Shown: one piece after another, positions 10,209-20,281 of the stretch
How the letters are laid out: each line of letters opens with the position of its first letter
How positions within the stretch are numbered: position 1 is the stretch's first letter
Assembly: GCA_964035575.1 (NCBI GenBank)
Contig: OZ037894.1
Span: 310,001-374,000 of the forward strand
Reading direction: 5' to 3'
From: Rhynchopus sp. YZ270_cl-10
Taxonomy: Eukaryota > Euglenozoa > Diplonemea > Diplonemida > Diplonemidae
Length of the DNA stretch: 64,000 nucleotides
The notes under the pieces: model-generated
Told to the model about the DNA's origin: nothing
What the model saw: the letters and a program-made list of their open reading frames with translations, nothing else
Database searches by the model: none
Translations under genes and position numbers: made by a program

Positions 10209-11404
10209 TAACCCCAATGTGTGCGCGCATTTTTTTTTTTTTTTGAACCTGATGAGCAAAGTGTTGTCCCATTTTTCCCGTTCTGCGTTAAGGACTGTAT
10301 CCTGTCGGCAAGTCCCAAATGCAACACTCCGGGGTTCAAGAACCCGCGGGGTGTGTCAGTACCTGCGTCCCAGAGGCGTTTGCACTATCAACTTTACTTT
10401 TTTTTTTATGCAGCAATTTTTCTGTTCTGAAAGAAAATGAATCTAATTTTTGGACGAGTTTGCATTCTGAGACATGCCAAAAGCTTCTTTCAGGTGACTA
10501 AGCATCCGCAGTGTTTAGACCATCTATGCAGGTTCTTCGCTGTTCTGTTTTGCACGCTTTTTCACGCAGCCACACAGTGCACACACCCCCCCCGTCATAC
10601 CCTACTGCGATGTCTGCAACCCACTCGGTGTTTCTTTTTTCTTTGTTGTCCCCTCCCAGGTGGTCTGTCCATGCCCCCCTTTTTTTGAAAAACTTAGAGA
10701 AGAGAAAAAAACCCCTTCTTTTGGCTCAGACGGTTATTCTACAACCGTATTTTATTTCAAATCTTGCATTTTTTTTCAACAAACACAAACAAAAAAAGCA
10801 AGGGTACTTCTTTAGCACCCTCTGTACCTTCTTTTCATTAGAAAAAGAATGTATATGAAACAATTTTTTTTTTTTTCTTTTTTTTTTTTTTTTGAAAAAT
10901 TGATGACGTGTAGACACCTCGCTTTTTTTCTCGTGTGAACTCCACGCAGCCGTTCCTCGCCTATCTCTCGTTTCATGGATACCGACCGTTACACCGTATG
11001 TTCACGTTCTTTCTTTTCTTTTTTGCTGTATCGACAAATCGCTTACAATTAACCTTAGTGGGGTAACCAGGGTCTGTACTCAATGTCCGGCCGAAAGTCT
11101 TTTTTTTTTCTTTGGTCTCAAAGAGGTTCCCTCTGCACGGCCAGTCAGTGGGAGCGTATTGCAGTAATAAAAATATCACCACAGAATATTTATTACACAC
11201 TTTCCGCACAAACAAATCATCTATGGCTGACATCATACATGGGTCAGTTGAGGTGCATCAATAAAGGTTTTTTTCTTCTTCTTCTTTTTTTCTCTTCTTC
11301 ACGCACAACCCACACCTCCCATTCCTCTTCGAATTTGAAAAGTGAAAAAAGGGAGGGTCCTCAATCGACTGGCATAGTGCAGATTGATAAAATCACAAAA
11401 AATC
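10209..11404. other. gene-free spacer
   Basis: T-rich DNA with an E-module copy (10321-10400) and a loose hairpin relative (10494-10535, GGTGACTAAGC then TTTAGACCATC). There is no gene evidence. Confidence 0.65.
10321..10400 (+). repeat. dispersed module E copy with perfect hairpin
   Basis: It contains GGGTTCAAGAACCC, a perfect stem, then CAGTACCTGCGTCC, GAGGCGTTTGCACT, ATCAACTTTACTT and a T run. The T-arm-like GGTTCAAGAACC is one base off the tRNA B box, so this is not a tRNA gene. Confidence 0.6.
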
Positions 11405-12061
11405 CAGGGTATTAGCTTGGTACTCAGAATTAGGTTCAAAAACCTAATTCTGAAATTTATCGGGGGGAAAAAAAAAAAAAAAAAAAGTTCTGTTGAGTGG
11501 TTCAGACCCGTTCTACTTGTCAAAAAATCTCAGGAGAAGAAGATATGGAGAGGTGAGTGCTCAAACATCCCAAAAAAGTCAAAATCGGGTGTTGGAAAAA
11601 AAAAAGTTGCGTACCGTGCGCCTGCGGCGCAAGCAGCTCCCACCAACGCAGTTCCATTTTATGGGAACATTTTTTAAAAATGTTGCGTACCGTGGCTTCG
11701 CCAGGAACCTTTGGGTACCATGACCGCTGCTTACTGATAAGAAGGCTGACACCCACTACGGCTTGTGGACGGCCACCGTAGAGTACAATGTACAGCATGG
11801 TGAGAGGAAAGAGCAAATGTCGCTGATTCGGAGGAACTCTGACCGGGCTTGGGGAACATGCATCTCTCCGCCGGAGGCCACGACGAAGGAGCTTTGCAGG
11901 GGTTTTCGCGCGAAGCGCGAAAATTTTTTTTTGGACCATCAACAGCACTTTTTCAAAACCCAAAATCCTGGCGGCGGGGCTGGTCTATAACCCCACCAAA
12001 AAAAAAAAAAATTCAAAAAACCTAATTCTGGAAAAAATCCAAAATCCAAGCTTATACCCTG
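11405..12061. mobile_element. hAT-like non-autonomous element with 8-bp target duplication
   Basis: The left end CAGGGTATTAGCTTGG is matched by the inverted right end CCAAGCTTATACCCTG. The same 8 bases, AAAAAATC, flank both ends (11397-11404 and 12062-12069). An 8-bp duplication with CAGGG-type ends is the hAT signature. Near both ends lies AGAATTAGGTT or its complement, and at 11424-11447 it forms a palindrome. The interior carries the GTTGCGTACCGTG repeat (11606 and 11682) also found in the hAT-like element at 43761. No transposase is encoded. Confidence 0.8.
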
Positions 12062-12069
12062 AAAAAATC

Positions 12070-12111
<42 letters not shown>

Positions 12112-12167
12112 GAGCACAAATCACAAATATTTAAAAAACCGCACAAACAGAAATAAACAGTTATAGC

Positions 12168-12217
12168 GGAGCACACTCTAGGGTGGCTACACTAATACAA
12201 CCAAGTTTTCAAAAAAA
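12168..12217 (+). repeat. dispersed module B copy
   Basis: It reads GGAGCACACTCTAGGGTGG, then CTACACTAATACAACC, then AAGTTTTC and an A run. Near-identical copies lie at 13480 and 46882, and a diverged one at 60496. The A-rich 3' end and fixed orientation suggest an RNA-copied small repeat. Confidence 0.75.
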
Positions 12218-12251
12218 CAATTTCCAACACCTTTTTTTTTTCCCGTGTTTA

Positions 12252-12279
12252 GATGCACACACGAGAGACACATTCATCT
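12252..12279 (+). repeat. CGAGAG hairpin, class A2
   Basis: GATGCACACA, loop CGAGAG, then ACACATTCATC. The left arm has CACA where others have TGTG, so the upper stem is weakened. The lower GATG/CATC pairing remains. Confidence 0.5.
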
Positions 12280-12597
12280 TTCAAATTTTCCTTTTTCCAT
12301 CCCCCGCACCTGCGAGGGCGATATGTGTTCTAATAAAAAGTGTGGGGCGGGGGTGGGGGGAAAGCGATAATGTGTGGGAGGGGAAGGCCAGGGGAACAGC
12401 TACCTTCACAGCAATGCGGCAGGCTTCAAGCTCATAGTTCCGTATTTCTTTTTTCTTTTTTTTTTTTTTTTTTTGTGTCGGCAGTTCGTATTGTCCTACT
12501 ACTCCTCCCCCCTTCCACCCTCCCCCATTACCCTTATTTTGTTTTGTTGTTCTTAATTCTTGTTCTTGCGCCCATCACTGCATTTGTTCTTTAAAGA

Positions 12598-12690
12598 AGT
12601 GCCCTCTGGGGGGTTCGATAACCCGCAGAGAGTACCAAGTGCCTGCGTCCGCCGGTGTACGGTGAGGTGTTTGCACTTTTTCAACTTTTC
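12598..12690 (+). repeat. dispersed module E, most complete copy
   Basis: Order of parts: GGGTTCGATAACCC hairpin, GCAGAGAGTACC, CTGCGTCCGCCGGTGTAC, GGTGAGGTGTTTGCAC, TTTTTCAACTTTTC. Parts of this order recur at 946, 10321, 14504, 26992, 45171 and 59434, always on this strand and followed by T-rich DNA. Confidence 0.65.
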
Positions 12691-13405
12691 TTTGTTTTGC
12701 TATTTCTTTGGGGAGGGGGGGGGTACACCATGAGGCCTATTTGAGGTGGGACACCTGGCATGTTTCATCTTTCAAATTATCAAAAGGGGTCAAAATGAGA
12801 GGATTTTGTTAGTCTTCAAGGTATGAAACACCGGAAGAACGGTGTTAGTCTTGCAAAAAAAAAAAAGAGGGGGTAATAAAAAAACTGCCCCCCTTTTTCC
12901 TGTGGAGGGGGGGGAAAGATTGGTGCGCGTCCGTGAGGCCCGAAGGGTCCGTTCATCTATCTGTCCCCTCCCTCTTCAAGCCGAAGGAGCGATACCCGCA
13001 GTGGCTACTACTACTCGGTACATTTCCCCCCCTTATATTTCGTTTGTGAGCTGATTAAACACCTAATGTGTTCCTCGTTTGAAACAAAAAGACACGGGAT
13101 AGCTGCCAGATCTGGCTCGTTTTCCAGATGGTGAAATCTGGTTTCCAGATCTGGGAGTACTCTGTGGAAAGAAATATGATAATGATTTTGGGTCAGAGAT
13201 TCTCTGCCACACTTTTCAGGGCTGAGGGTGTGCTGTTCTGTACACCAAAGTGCGTCTGTCGGGGCCTGACTGGGCCACCACGTATCCTACACACCCCATT
13301 TTTTGGGTGATATTTGAGCATAGAAACCGCCTCTTTGCTCTTTTTATGGTTATTTGTCGATAAAAAATAGCCAAAAAAAAATCTATACCTTTTTGAAATT
13401 CATTT

Positions 13406-13596
13406 AGCCTTCGGGTGACTTTGTACAGATCCTGTCCTCGGGCAGGGTGATTGTCGATACTACACAAAAAAAGTTTAGTGGAGCACACTCTAGGGTGGCT
13501 ACACTAATACAACCAAGTTTTCAAAAAAAAAAAAATAATGGAAAGTGGAGATTTGCACAACTGTGGAAAACACTACACCAACAATTTATCAAAAAG
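13406..13596 (+). repeat. composite of modules D, B and C
   Basis: Three separate short repeats lie head to tail. Module D (13406-13465) has GCCTTCGGGTGAC, a CCTGTCC/GGGCAGG stem and GATTGTCGATAC. Module B is 13480-13530. Module C (13551-13596) has GCACAACTGTGG and AACAATTTATCAAAA. Each part occurs alone elsewhere, so this is an assembly of independent units or an older larger unit. Confidence 0.7.
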
Positions 13597-14503
13597 AACC
13601 CTGCGCAAGAGGCGTTCAGTCCATGTCTGTTCTGATCTCTTTCATTTGCGTGACACAACTCAAGCTCAGAACCCCTCTTATGAGCTTCCTAAGCACAGAG
13701 AGACTTGAGGATATCCCCGCCACACCCACACACCCCACTGTTTTACTCAATGCTCTAACTGGAGACTTTCTTTCCCCCTTCCCCCCCCAATGGTGACTGA
13801 TCACAGCAAGGCTTCGGGTCATCTTTCAAAAAGTTTTTTTTTTCCTTTTTCGGGGAGCCATTTCCGCAGCGTTTTATATCCCCCGGAAGATTTGAGAGGA
13901 TGACAGTGCGATGGTGTTCTTGTAAATCATCAATTGTTATTTAGAATTTTGAAAATATCTTAGCCCAGTATCGAATTTCCCCCCTTTTTTTTCTCAGATG
14001 TTACAAAAGGAAAGGCAAAGTGTGTCCTCAATAAAAAAATCGTTATTCCCCTCTTTTGTCCTATGGGTGTCGTTTTCCTTTGCGGTTTCTGTGTGAAATC
14101 AAATGGGTAACCCCTGCACGGAAGCCTGCCCATGATCATGCCATAGCCTCTTATATTCTAGACAAAAAAAATTTTTTAAACTATTTAGGTTTCTGCGTCT
14201 GAAAGAAAAGTGTGGGTTGGCCGACAATAAACGGCTATTATTTCTAGCTTCCGTTCAAGGGGGTAAGAAGCCTTCAATAAAGCAAAATTTAGTGGTATTT
14301 TTTTTTTTAAATTGCCTCAGGTATTGCATGAGCAGGCTCCACTCCTATGACTGGAAGAAAAGGGTGCATTTTTAATGTCCAAAAAAACGATCCTTCTTTG
14401 CGAAGTGTCCTGTTGCTCTCTATGGTTTTTTTTTTCTCTTCTTCTTCTCTTTTTTTTTTTTGTGCCTGCTTACAGTTTTTTCCAGTAAGCAATTCCAATG
14501 TAT

Positions 14504-14570
14504 GCAATACTCCAGGGGGGTTTCTTTGAATCCCAGGGAGCGTCAGTTCCAGAAGCGTTTTGCACCTTCC
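14504..14570 (+). repeat. dispersed module E copy, diverged
   Basis: GCAATACTCCAGGG, GGGTTTCTTTGAATCCC, CGTCAGTTCCAGAAGCG and TTTTGCACCTTCC follow the order of the copy at 10321. Confidence 0.5.
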
Positions 14571-15644
14571 CCCCCTTTTTTTAAATACTCAGGTAGCTAC
14601 GTACCGTGAAGGCGATTGCGTGTTAATATCGTAATACAGAAAGTATCAGTCAAGGCTGTCCTTACCGATGAATGCCATAAAGCGGCCGTGTGGGTGTGGA
14701 CTTAAGATTGAAGGTTCATTCACCATTGTAGCCCAGGGAGGGTTTCCCGGCGGCCGGTGAGGTCTCTTCCAAATAAGTACCCCAGTTTCGTAGAGGGGGG
14801 TCTAATGGCTTTGCTGGGTAAGGGCTCTAGCAGGTCCTCCACACAATGTAATGTGCCTGCCTTCAGCACCCAGGGTAGCATTCCCAGCACCTTTTACCCT
14901 CAGGTCAGACCTTCATAGAGTTTCAGGAGTGCCACAAAAGGGTCCCCCCCCGGATGCAATTTAATGTCCAGCCCAGGACGTGGAGGTATTTTTTTTTCTT
15001 CTTTTTTTTTGAAAAAGCGATTATTTTCTCTCTCTCCTCTTCTCTCTCTAATGTGAGCTCTTTTTTGCAGATTTTTCCCCCCTTTGTTTTCTTCATAGCA
15101 AAACAAAACCTACAACAATGGGGTGACTTTTTTTTTTCACGAGATGCTTGGACTGTATTTTGTGTATGTGTGTGTGTGTGTTTTTGCCTTATTTTGGTTT
15201 GTTGTTGTATTACAGTTCACGACCATCTTGTTGAAACCTCACAAAAAATAAAATATATCCCCACAAATTCTTCAAAATATCCCTTCCCTCAATGGGTGCC
15301 GTTCCTTTATCAAGTTTTCTTTCTTTTTGTGCCTAGTGTTTTGTCTCTCTGCCGAGGCTTAAGACACCAGTTTCATCAGTACCATTTAGTGTATTCCTTC
15401 TTTGTTTTATCTTTTATAATGCACAGTTAATTACCCAATCATCTCTAGAAAAAAAAGGGAGTAGCTTCAATAGCTCCCCTCTATACACAAAAAAATGCAA
15501 AAAAAATGCAAAAAAAAAAAAAAAAAAAATACAAAATGTAAGGTGTCCTTCAGTATAGTGCAGTTTACAGTTTTTTTTTTTTTTTTTTTTGAATTTTTTT
15601 TGTTATACATCCACACTCTATTTCTCCTGCATCTCCTTTTCAAA

Positions 15645-15674
15645 GATGTGTGTGCGCAAGAGGCATGTTCATCG
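15645..15674 (+). repeat. CGAGAG hairpin, class A2 variant
   Basis: GATGTGTGTGCG, loop CAAGAG, then GCATGTTCATC. The loop has CAAGAG in place of CGAGAG. Confidence 0.5.
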
Positions 15675-15752
15675 TTCATCGTTCTTTTTTGTTTTTTTTT
15701 CAAGTTTTCCATTCTTTCTTTCAGTGCAAAATAAAAATAAAAATAACGATTA

Positions 15753-16180
15753 CTGGGGGGGGCCGAATAAACGAGGTAATTCGAATAAAGCACGCATTTG
15801 AAAAATGGGTTTTTTGCTTTTTTTTGCGTCGAATAAAGCACGTACGTGTTTTATTCGACTTTTTGAACTTTTCCTGTGTTGTGACAAGGTAGTTCGTATT
15901 TTGTGAAAATTTAAGTCGCTGAAATTTTGTCCATTTTTCCGTATATCCCCCACCACAAGCCGGGATTGGCTCGGAAATGCAACAAATTCACCTCTTGGGC
16001 GAAAAAAAAATCGAAAAAAAAATTGCGACTGGAAAAACTTTCCAAAAAGTTCGAAAAGGCGAATAAAGCACGTACGTGCTTTATTCGCCTTTTCGAACTT
16101 TTTTTTTTTTTCAAACCTCAGGATCTGAAGTGTAGGGACGCCTAATAAAACACGTACGTGCTTTATTCGACCCCCCCCAG
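15753..16180. mobile_element. Tc1/mariner-like MITE, second CTGGGGGG element
   Basis: The ends CTGGGGGGGGCCGAATAAA and TTTATTCGACCCCCCCCAG are inverted and flanked by TA. AATAAAGCACGTACGTG-type units repeat four times inside, taking the place that AATAAAGTATACG holds in the element at 9673. The central block (15892-15980, GTGAAAATTTAAGTCG to CCACCAC and GGGATTGGC) is shared with that element. No protein is encoded. Confidence 0.77.
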
Positions 16181-16825
16181 TAAGAAGACTCTGGTGGTGA
16201 AAAACCATCAATCTTTTTTTGATTGCTATCGGGGGAAATTTTTTTTGTGTTTTGTTTGTCAAAATAATTCTACCGTTTTTTTTTGGGGTTCAGTTATACT
16301 ATATTTAGTGGCAACAAATACACAAACTTCAACAGATGTGTGTGTGTACACGAGAGGCACATTCATCTTACATTTTTTTTCTTTTCCCCCCCTCCTCCTC
16401 CCCCCCCCTCGCTTTCTTTATCCATCGTATCATGAAGTCTTCTTGCTGTACCCTCCCTGCCTTGCCTATTGACCCCCTCATATTTTTTCAGACCAGTGTG
16501 CGTCTTAAAAACGTTAAAACGGTACGGTATTGTATTGTGCAATGGTGAGAGAGAGAGAGAGCATGGGGTGACATTCCAAAGGATGTGTGTGTACAGTTAA
16601 TCGCACAGTGAGAGAGTGAGTGTGTGTGTGTGTGTGTTTTACACTGAGAGAAATTCGTATTTGAGGAAATTTTTTTTTCTCGTTGATTGCACAAAAATTA
16701 CCCTGTTGGAGGGGTGACTGGGGCGTACCTTTAGGACCTATTTTCTCCTTTAAGCTACGGTTGTAGGTATAAAAAAATTCCCCCCCTCTTAAAAGTTATA
16801 TGTTTTAAATAAAAAGTAATTTATT
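16181..16825. other. gene-free spacer
   Basis: It contains the hairpin at 16335, purine repeats GAGAGA near 16546 and a GT run near 16615. No gene. Confidence 0.6.
16335..16367 (+). repeat. CGAGAG hairpin, class A2
   Basis: GATGTGTGTGTGTACA, loop CGAGAG, then GCACATTCATC. The left arm has two extra GT dinucleotides. A T run follows at once. Confidence 0.65.
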
Positions 16826-17478
16826 TGGTGTGGCTGAAGGGGTCTGATTCGCACTTTTCCGCACTTTCTCGCACTTTTTCCGCACTTTTTCCGCACTTTT
16901 TCAGCACTTTTTCCGCACTTGTTCGCACTTTTAGCATGTAGGCTTGCTGACTGTCTTTGCCAAATACACAGGCACACAGGCACACAGGTACACAGGTACA
17001 CAGGTACACAGGTACACAGGTACACAGGTACACAGGTACACAGGTACACAGGTACACAGGTACACAGGTACACAGGTACACAGGTACACAGGTACACAGG
17101 TACACAGGTACACAGGTACACAGGTACACAGGTACACAGGTACACAGGTACAGGTACGGTAGGTACCCACAGAATACTGTGTACTGTAGGTACTGTGTAC
17201 CTACACAGGTACACAGACACAGTCAGCAAGCCAACATGGTAAAAGTGCGAATAAGTGCGGAAAAAGTGCGGAAAAAGTGCGAAAACCGTACCTACAGTAC
17301 CTACAGTACACAGTGTTCAACTTTTACAAGGTGGGGGAAAATTTTTTGGGGGCTGATTCGCACTTTTTCCGCACTTTTTCCGCACTTTTTCCGCACTTTT
17401 TCCGCACCTATTCGCACTTTTTCCGCACTTTTTCAGCACTTTTCCGCACTTTATGCTCCCCCCCGTTCAGCCACACCA
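16826..17478. mobile_element. non-autonomous element with TGGTGTGGCTGAA ends and 5-bp duplication
   Basis: The left end TGGTGTGGCTGAA and right end TTCAGCCACACCA are perfect inverted repeats of 13 bases flanked by TTATT on both sides (16821-16825 and 17479-17483). The subterminal zones are packed with TTCGCACTTTTTCCGCAC-type units in both orientations. The centre is an 8-bp tandem array. No coding sequence. A much shorter relative with the same ends lies at 20018-20156, and the large element at 48539 has TGGTGTG ends and also a 5-bp duplication. Confidence 0.8.
16966..17152. repeat. 8-bp tandem array, unit ACACAGGT
   Basis: About 23 units of ACACAGGT, the first two as ACACAGGC, inside the transposon-like element. 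The long open frames across it are products of the repeat and not genes. Confidence 0.95.
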
Positions 17479-17483
17479 TTATT

Positions 17484-18938
17484 GCTTTTATCTATTCAAA
17501 AAAAAAATTTATTTATCAAAAACCCTCTTAAAAGTTATAGAGGTAAGTGAAGCATGGGCTCAGTTCGTCTTCAAACAAAACCCCCTTTTTCTTCCTTTCG
17601 AGGTTTTGCAAAAATAGGCATAAAAAAGAAAGTTGGGAACATTTTTAATGATTCCTCCTCCCATATACCTATGCTATCAATTTATTGAATGCATACGTTG
17701 AAATGCTTCCTTTGAAATGGATGTGTCTGAGAGACTGTTTTTCGTCTTTTTTTAAAAAAAAGCGTTCTTCGAATCCAATCTCGTCGATTGTGACAGCAGG
17801 TTCGCGGTGCGATATTAGATCATTTGAAAGATTTCTTTCCAAAAAAAAAAAAAAAAAAAAAAAAAAAATTCTTCCTGAAGTTCAGGGGAGATATTTTTTT
17901 TGTTTGTAACACATAGTGTTATAGTTTCCCCCCTTTTTCTGAAAGAATGTGCCCCCCCTTATGAAATCCGTAGTATGTTTTTCTTCTCGTTGGTTTTTTT
18001 TAAATGCACCCCAAAAAGGTTTCAAATATACACAAAAAAAATGCATTCATGTTTCAAGTTATTTTTCTTTCTTTCTCTCCAGAGGTTCGGTTACCTCTGT
18101 GTAATGCCCAAGGTGGCAGGCGGAGGTTTTCAAATAGCGCACGAACCGCGCCGCTCAGACGTATTTCACAAAAAAGGTTAATAAAAATCGAACAGTATCC
18201 GGGTCTGTCTCTGTCTGTCTCTCTCTTTGCACACACGAACACACAATAAAAAATTGCTGCCTTTTTTTTTTTTTTTTTTTTTTTTTTGTTTTTTAGGTCC
18301 AAAGCTTTTGTACGCCTCCATAGCTCGCTCTCTCTCTCTCTCCCTCTCTCCCTCCCTTTGCAAAGAAAACAAACGAAACCATCTATCACACTACAAAAAA
18401 AAAATCATTTTTTTTTATGTGAACTGAAGCAAAGCATGAAATCCCCTGCCCCCTCCCGTTATGACCTTTTTTTTTTATTTTTTCGTGCAACTAAGCCTCC
18501 CTCCCCTGTAGAGTGCATCCTTCGGCACAACCAACCTCTAGCTGCAACTTCATGGGACCGTTCGAGACTGTGGGTAGGTGGTCTGTGCATCCTTCGTTCT
18601 TGATTCTTCCTTCTTCACCCTCTTCCGGTACCTTTCATTTAAGATGAACTTTTATTCTTTGGATCTGATCCGCTCTCATCTCCGCACCCCTTAGAAGCAA
18701 CCATGCGCAGTTGGTGTCCACACTAAGTATCACTGAAGCAGAGGCGTGGTTGTGAAGAGCATACTGTATTATATTTTTTTCAACACACAACCACGTTCCA
18801 GCCCCCCTTTCGTAGTTGATTGCCTATTCTCCCCCATCTGCCACCCTCCATCCCTCCCCACAGTACACAAAAGGGGGTTTTGACATTTTGAGTCACCTCT
18901 GGGGGGGGGGGGGGTGAGTTTTGTTGGGGAAAAAAACA
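17484..18938. other. gene-free spacer
   Basis: T and A runs (for example 17841-17868 and 18261-18287), CT repeats at 18328-18358, and a G run just before the next gene. The CCCTCTTAAAAGTTATA at 17523 repeats one at 16787, directly flanking the element between them. No gene seen. Confidence 0.6.
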
Positions 18939-19313
18939 ATGGCGGATACTGCAGAACAGAATGCGATATCAAGTCAGCACCCGATAACTGATGTGTCGTT
19001 TCCTGTGACCGGGACGTGTCTTCTTGCGTGCGGAGCGGTGTACGTGCTTTTTGGGTTTTGGTCGGTGAAGTCTCTGGTCTACGCGAACAAGGTGTTCGAA
19101 CCACGCTGGCTGCTGCTCCCCTTGGCGCTGGGCATAATCGGCATGGTGCTGACGGCGGCTGCGACGTTCCCTATTGCGATTGCGATTGGGCTTGTCTACT
19201 CCACGTCGGATACGATCATAGCTGAGAAGGACCTTGTCCTCTTCGTCACACCCATGTCCCTCTCTGTCCTCTTCTTTGCATTTGGCACCCTAAAGCTGCA
19301 GTACAGTGCATAA
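18939..19313 (+). CDS. small membrane protein, unknown
   Basis: 124 residues from the ATG at 18939 (context AAACAATGGCGG). The composition is GC-rich and unlike the flanks. Three hydrophobic stretches are visible: about residues 26-48 (CLLACGAVYVLFGFWSV), 59-87 (WLLLPLALGIIGMVLTAAAT) and 95-116 (LVLFVTPMSLSVLFFAFGTL). This makes it a likely three-pass membrane protein with a short hydrophilic N terminus and no obvious signal peptide. A pyrimidine tract ending CCCCACAG lies about 80 bases upstream and could be the leader acceptor. I do not recognise the family. Its neighbours do not suggest a role. Confidence 0.7.
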   Translation: MADTAEQNAISSQHPITDVSFPVTGTCLLACGAVYVLFGFWSVKSLVYANKVFEPRWLLLPLALGIIGMVLTAAATFPIAIAIGLVYSTSDTIIAEKDLVLFVTPMSLSVLFFAFGTLKLQYSA

Positions 19314-20017
19314 AAGGCATCAAGCACCCCCTCCTCGAGGGTGTCCCTAAGTGCCTTACGTATTGCATGCAACACCACTCAATGTGGAGTGGTTGGAGGA
19401 GTTTTTGTTAACGCTTTGCTTAGATAACAGAGGGTTGGTTTGTGAGAGGTGGTTCACATGAGGGTGCTTCTTGGTATATTTGCCCATTGTGTGAATTTAT
19501 TGAAGATGAGATGCAACGCAGGGTGGGTCCGAACAGTGGGACACATTGTGAAGAACTGCAGTGTACTGACAGAGAGACTCTCCATTCATTGCACAGTGCG
19601 GAAGGGGGAGTGGTGTTTTTAAAAAAAAGCAGGTCCTGGGGGGAGATCTGTTAGTTGTCGTTCTTCTGTGTGCTGTTAAAACGCACGTAGTCCCCTTAAC
19701 CCTACTATCCCCTTTTATGCCATATCCTATGGGGTTCGGGAGAGGTGCTGTCTTTCCTCTATTTTTTTCTTTTTTTTTTTTTTTGTGCTGGAAAATAGAT
19801 TTTTTTCAAAAACACCTTTTTCGAACTCTTTCCAGTGGTCATATACGATCTCCTCCCACACCCCCCCTTTCCCCCACTTTTTAACCCCTACTACAACACT
19901 TGCTAATAGTGTTCATCAGCCGGACATTTCTGCCACCACCCCGCAGTTCGGAGAATACTTAGAGAAGACACCATCTGCTGCGGTCAACGGAAAAAGACAT
20001 AACAGAGTAGGACATCA
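19314..20017. other. spacer between membrane protein and hydrolase genes
   Basis: The first part has mixed composition, with an inverted pair CACCACTC/GAGTGGTTG near 19371-19396. Beyond about 19740 it is T-rich. No gene. Confidence 0.55.
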
Positions 20018-20156
20018 TGGTGTGGCTGAAAGGGGGTGCTATCGTTGTGCTATTTTCTGCTATTTTCTGCTATTCTGGGCATCTGGATTTTTGGTGCTGA
20101 AGGGAGGTGCGATTTTGTGCTACTTTCTGCTATTTTGGGGGTCGTCGGCCACACCA
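20018..20156. mobile_element. 139-bp MITE with TGGTGTGGCTGA ends
   Basis: The ends TGGTGTGGCTGAA and CGGCCACACCA are imperfect inverted repeats of the same type as the 653-bp element at 16826. Inside, TGCTATTTTC units repeat. The flanks CATCA and GCATCA suggest, but do not prove, a 5-bp duplication. It sits only 125 bases upstream of the hydrolase start codon. Confidence 0.6.
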
Positions 20157-20281
20157 GCATCAGTTGGTATAATGTTATGTTTAGTTTTTTTGGAGTCATT
20201 CACACTCAAAGAATATACTTCGCTCCCAAGCTCCCAATACTCTTTCATCCCCCACAGAAAGCCCTCCCCCCACCTTACAAG

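Larger units (their letters stand above)
12070..13405. other. gene-free spacer with several modules
   Basis: It holds an A run (12075-12109), a B module (12168-12217), a hairpin (12252-12279), an E module (12598-12690) and scattered T runs. No coding evidence. Confidence 0.65.
13597..15752. other. gene-free spacer
   Basis: No gene. A hairpin relative lies at 13793-13832 (GGTGACTGATCAC then GGCTTCGGGTCATC) and an E-module copy at 14504-14570. The rest is T-rich, with GT and A runs. Confidence 0.6.

Noticed and set aside
12612-12634. tRNA gene or B box in module E
   Set aside because: The GGTTCGATAACC stem has one base too many for a T loop, and no acceptor or anticodon stem is found around it.
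16789-17550. Frames of HRYTGTQV or CTCVPVYL repeats
   Set aside because: They translate the 8-bp satellite, and any frame of it is open.
20036-20281. N-terminal extension of the BPHL gene
   Set aside because: It translates MITE sequence and leader. No ATG gives a better N terminus than 20282, and the family starts near there.
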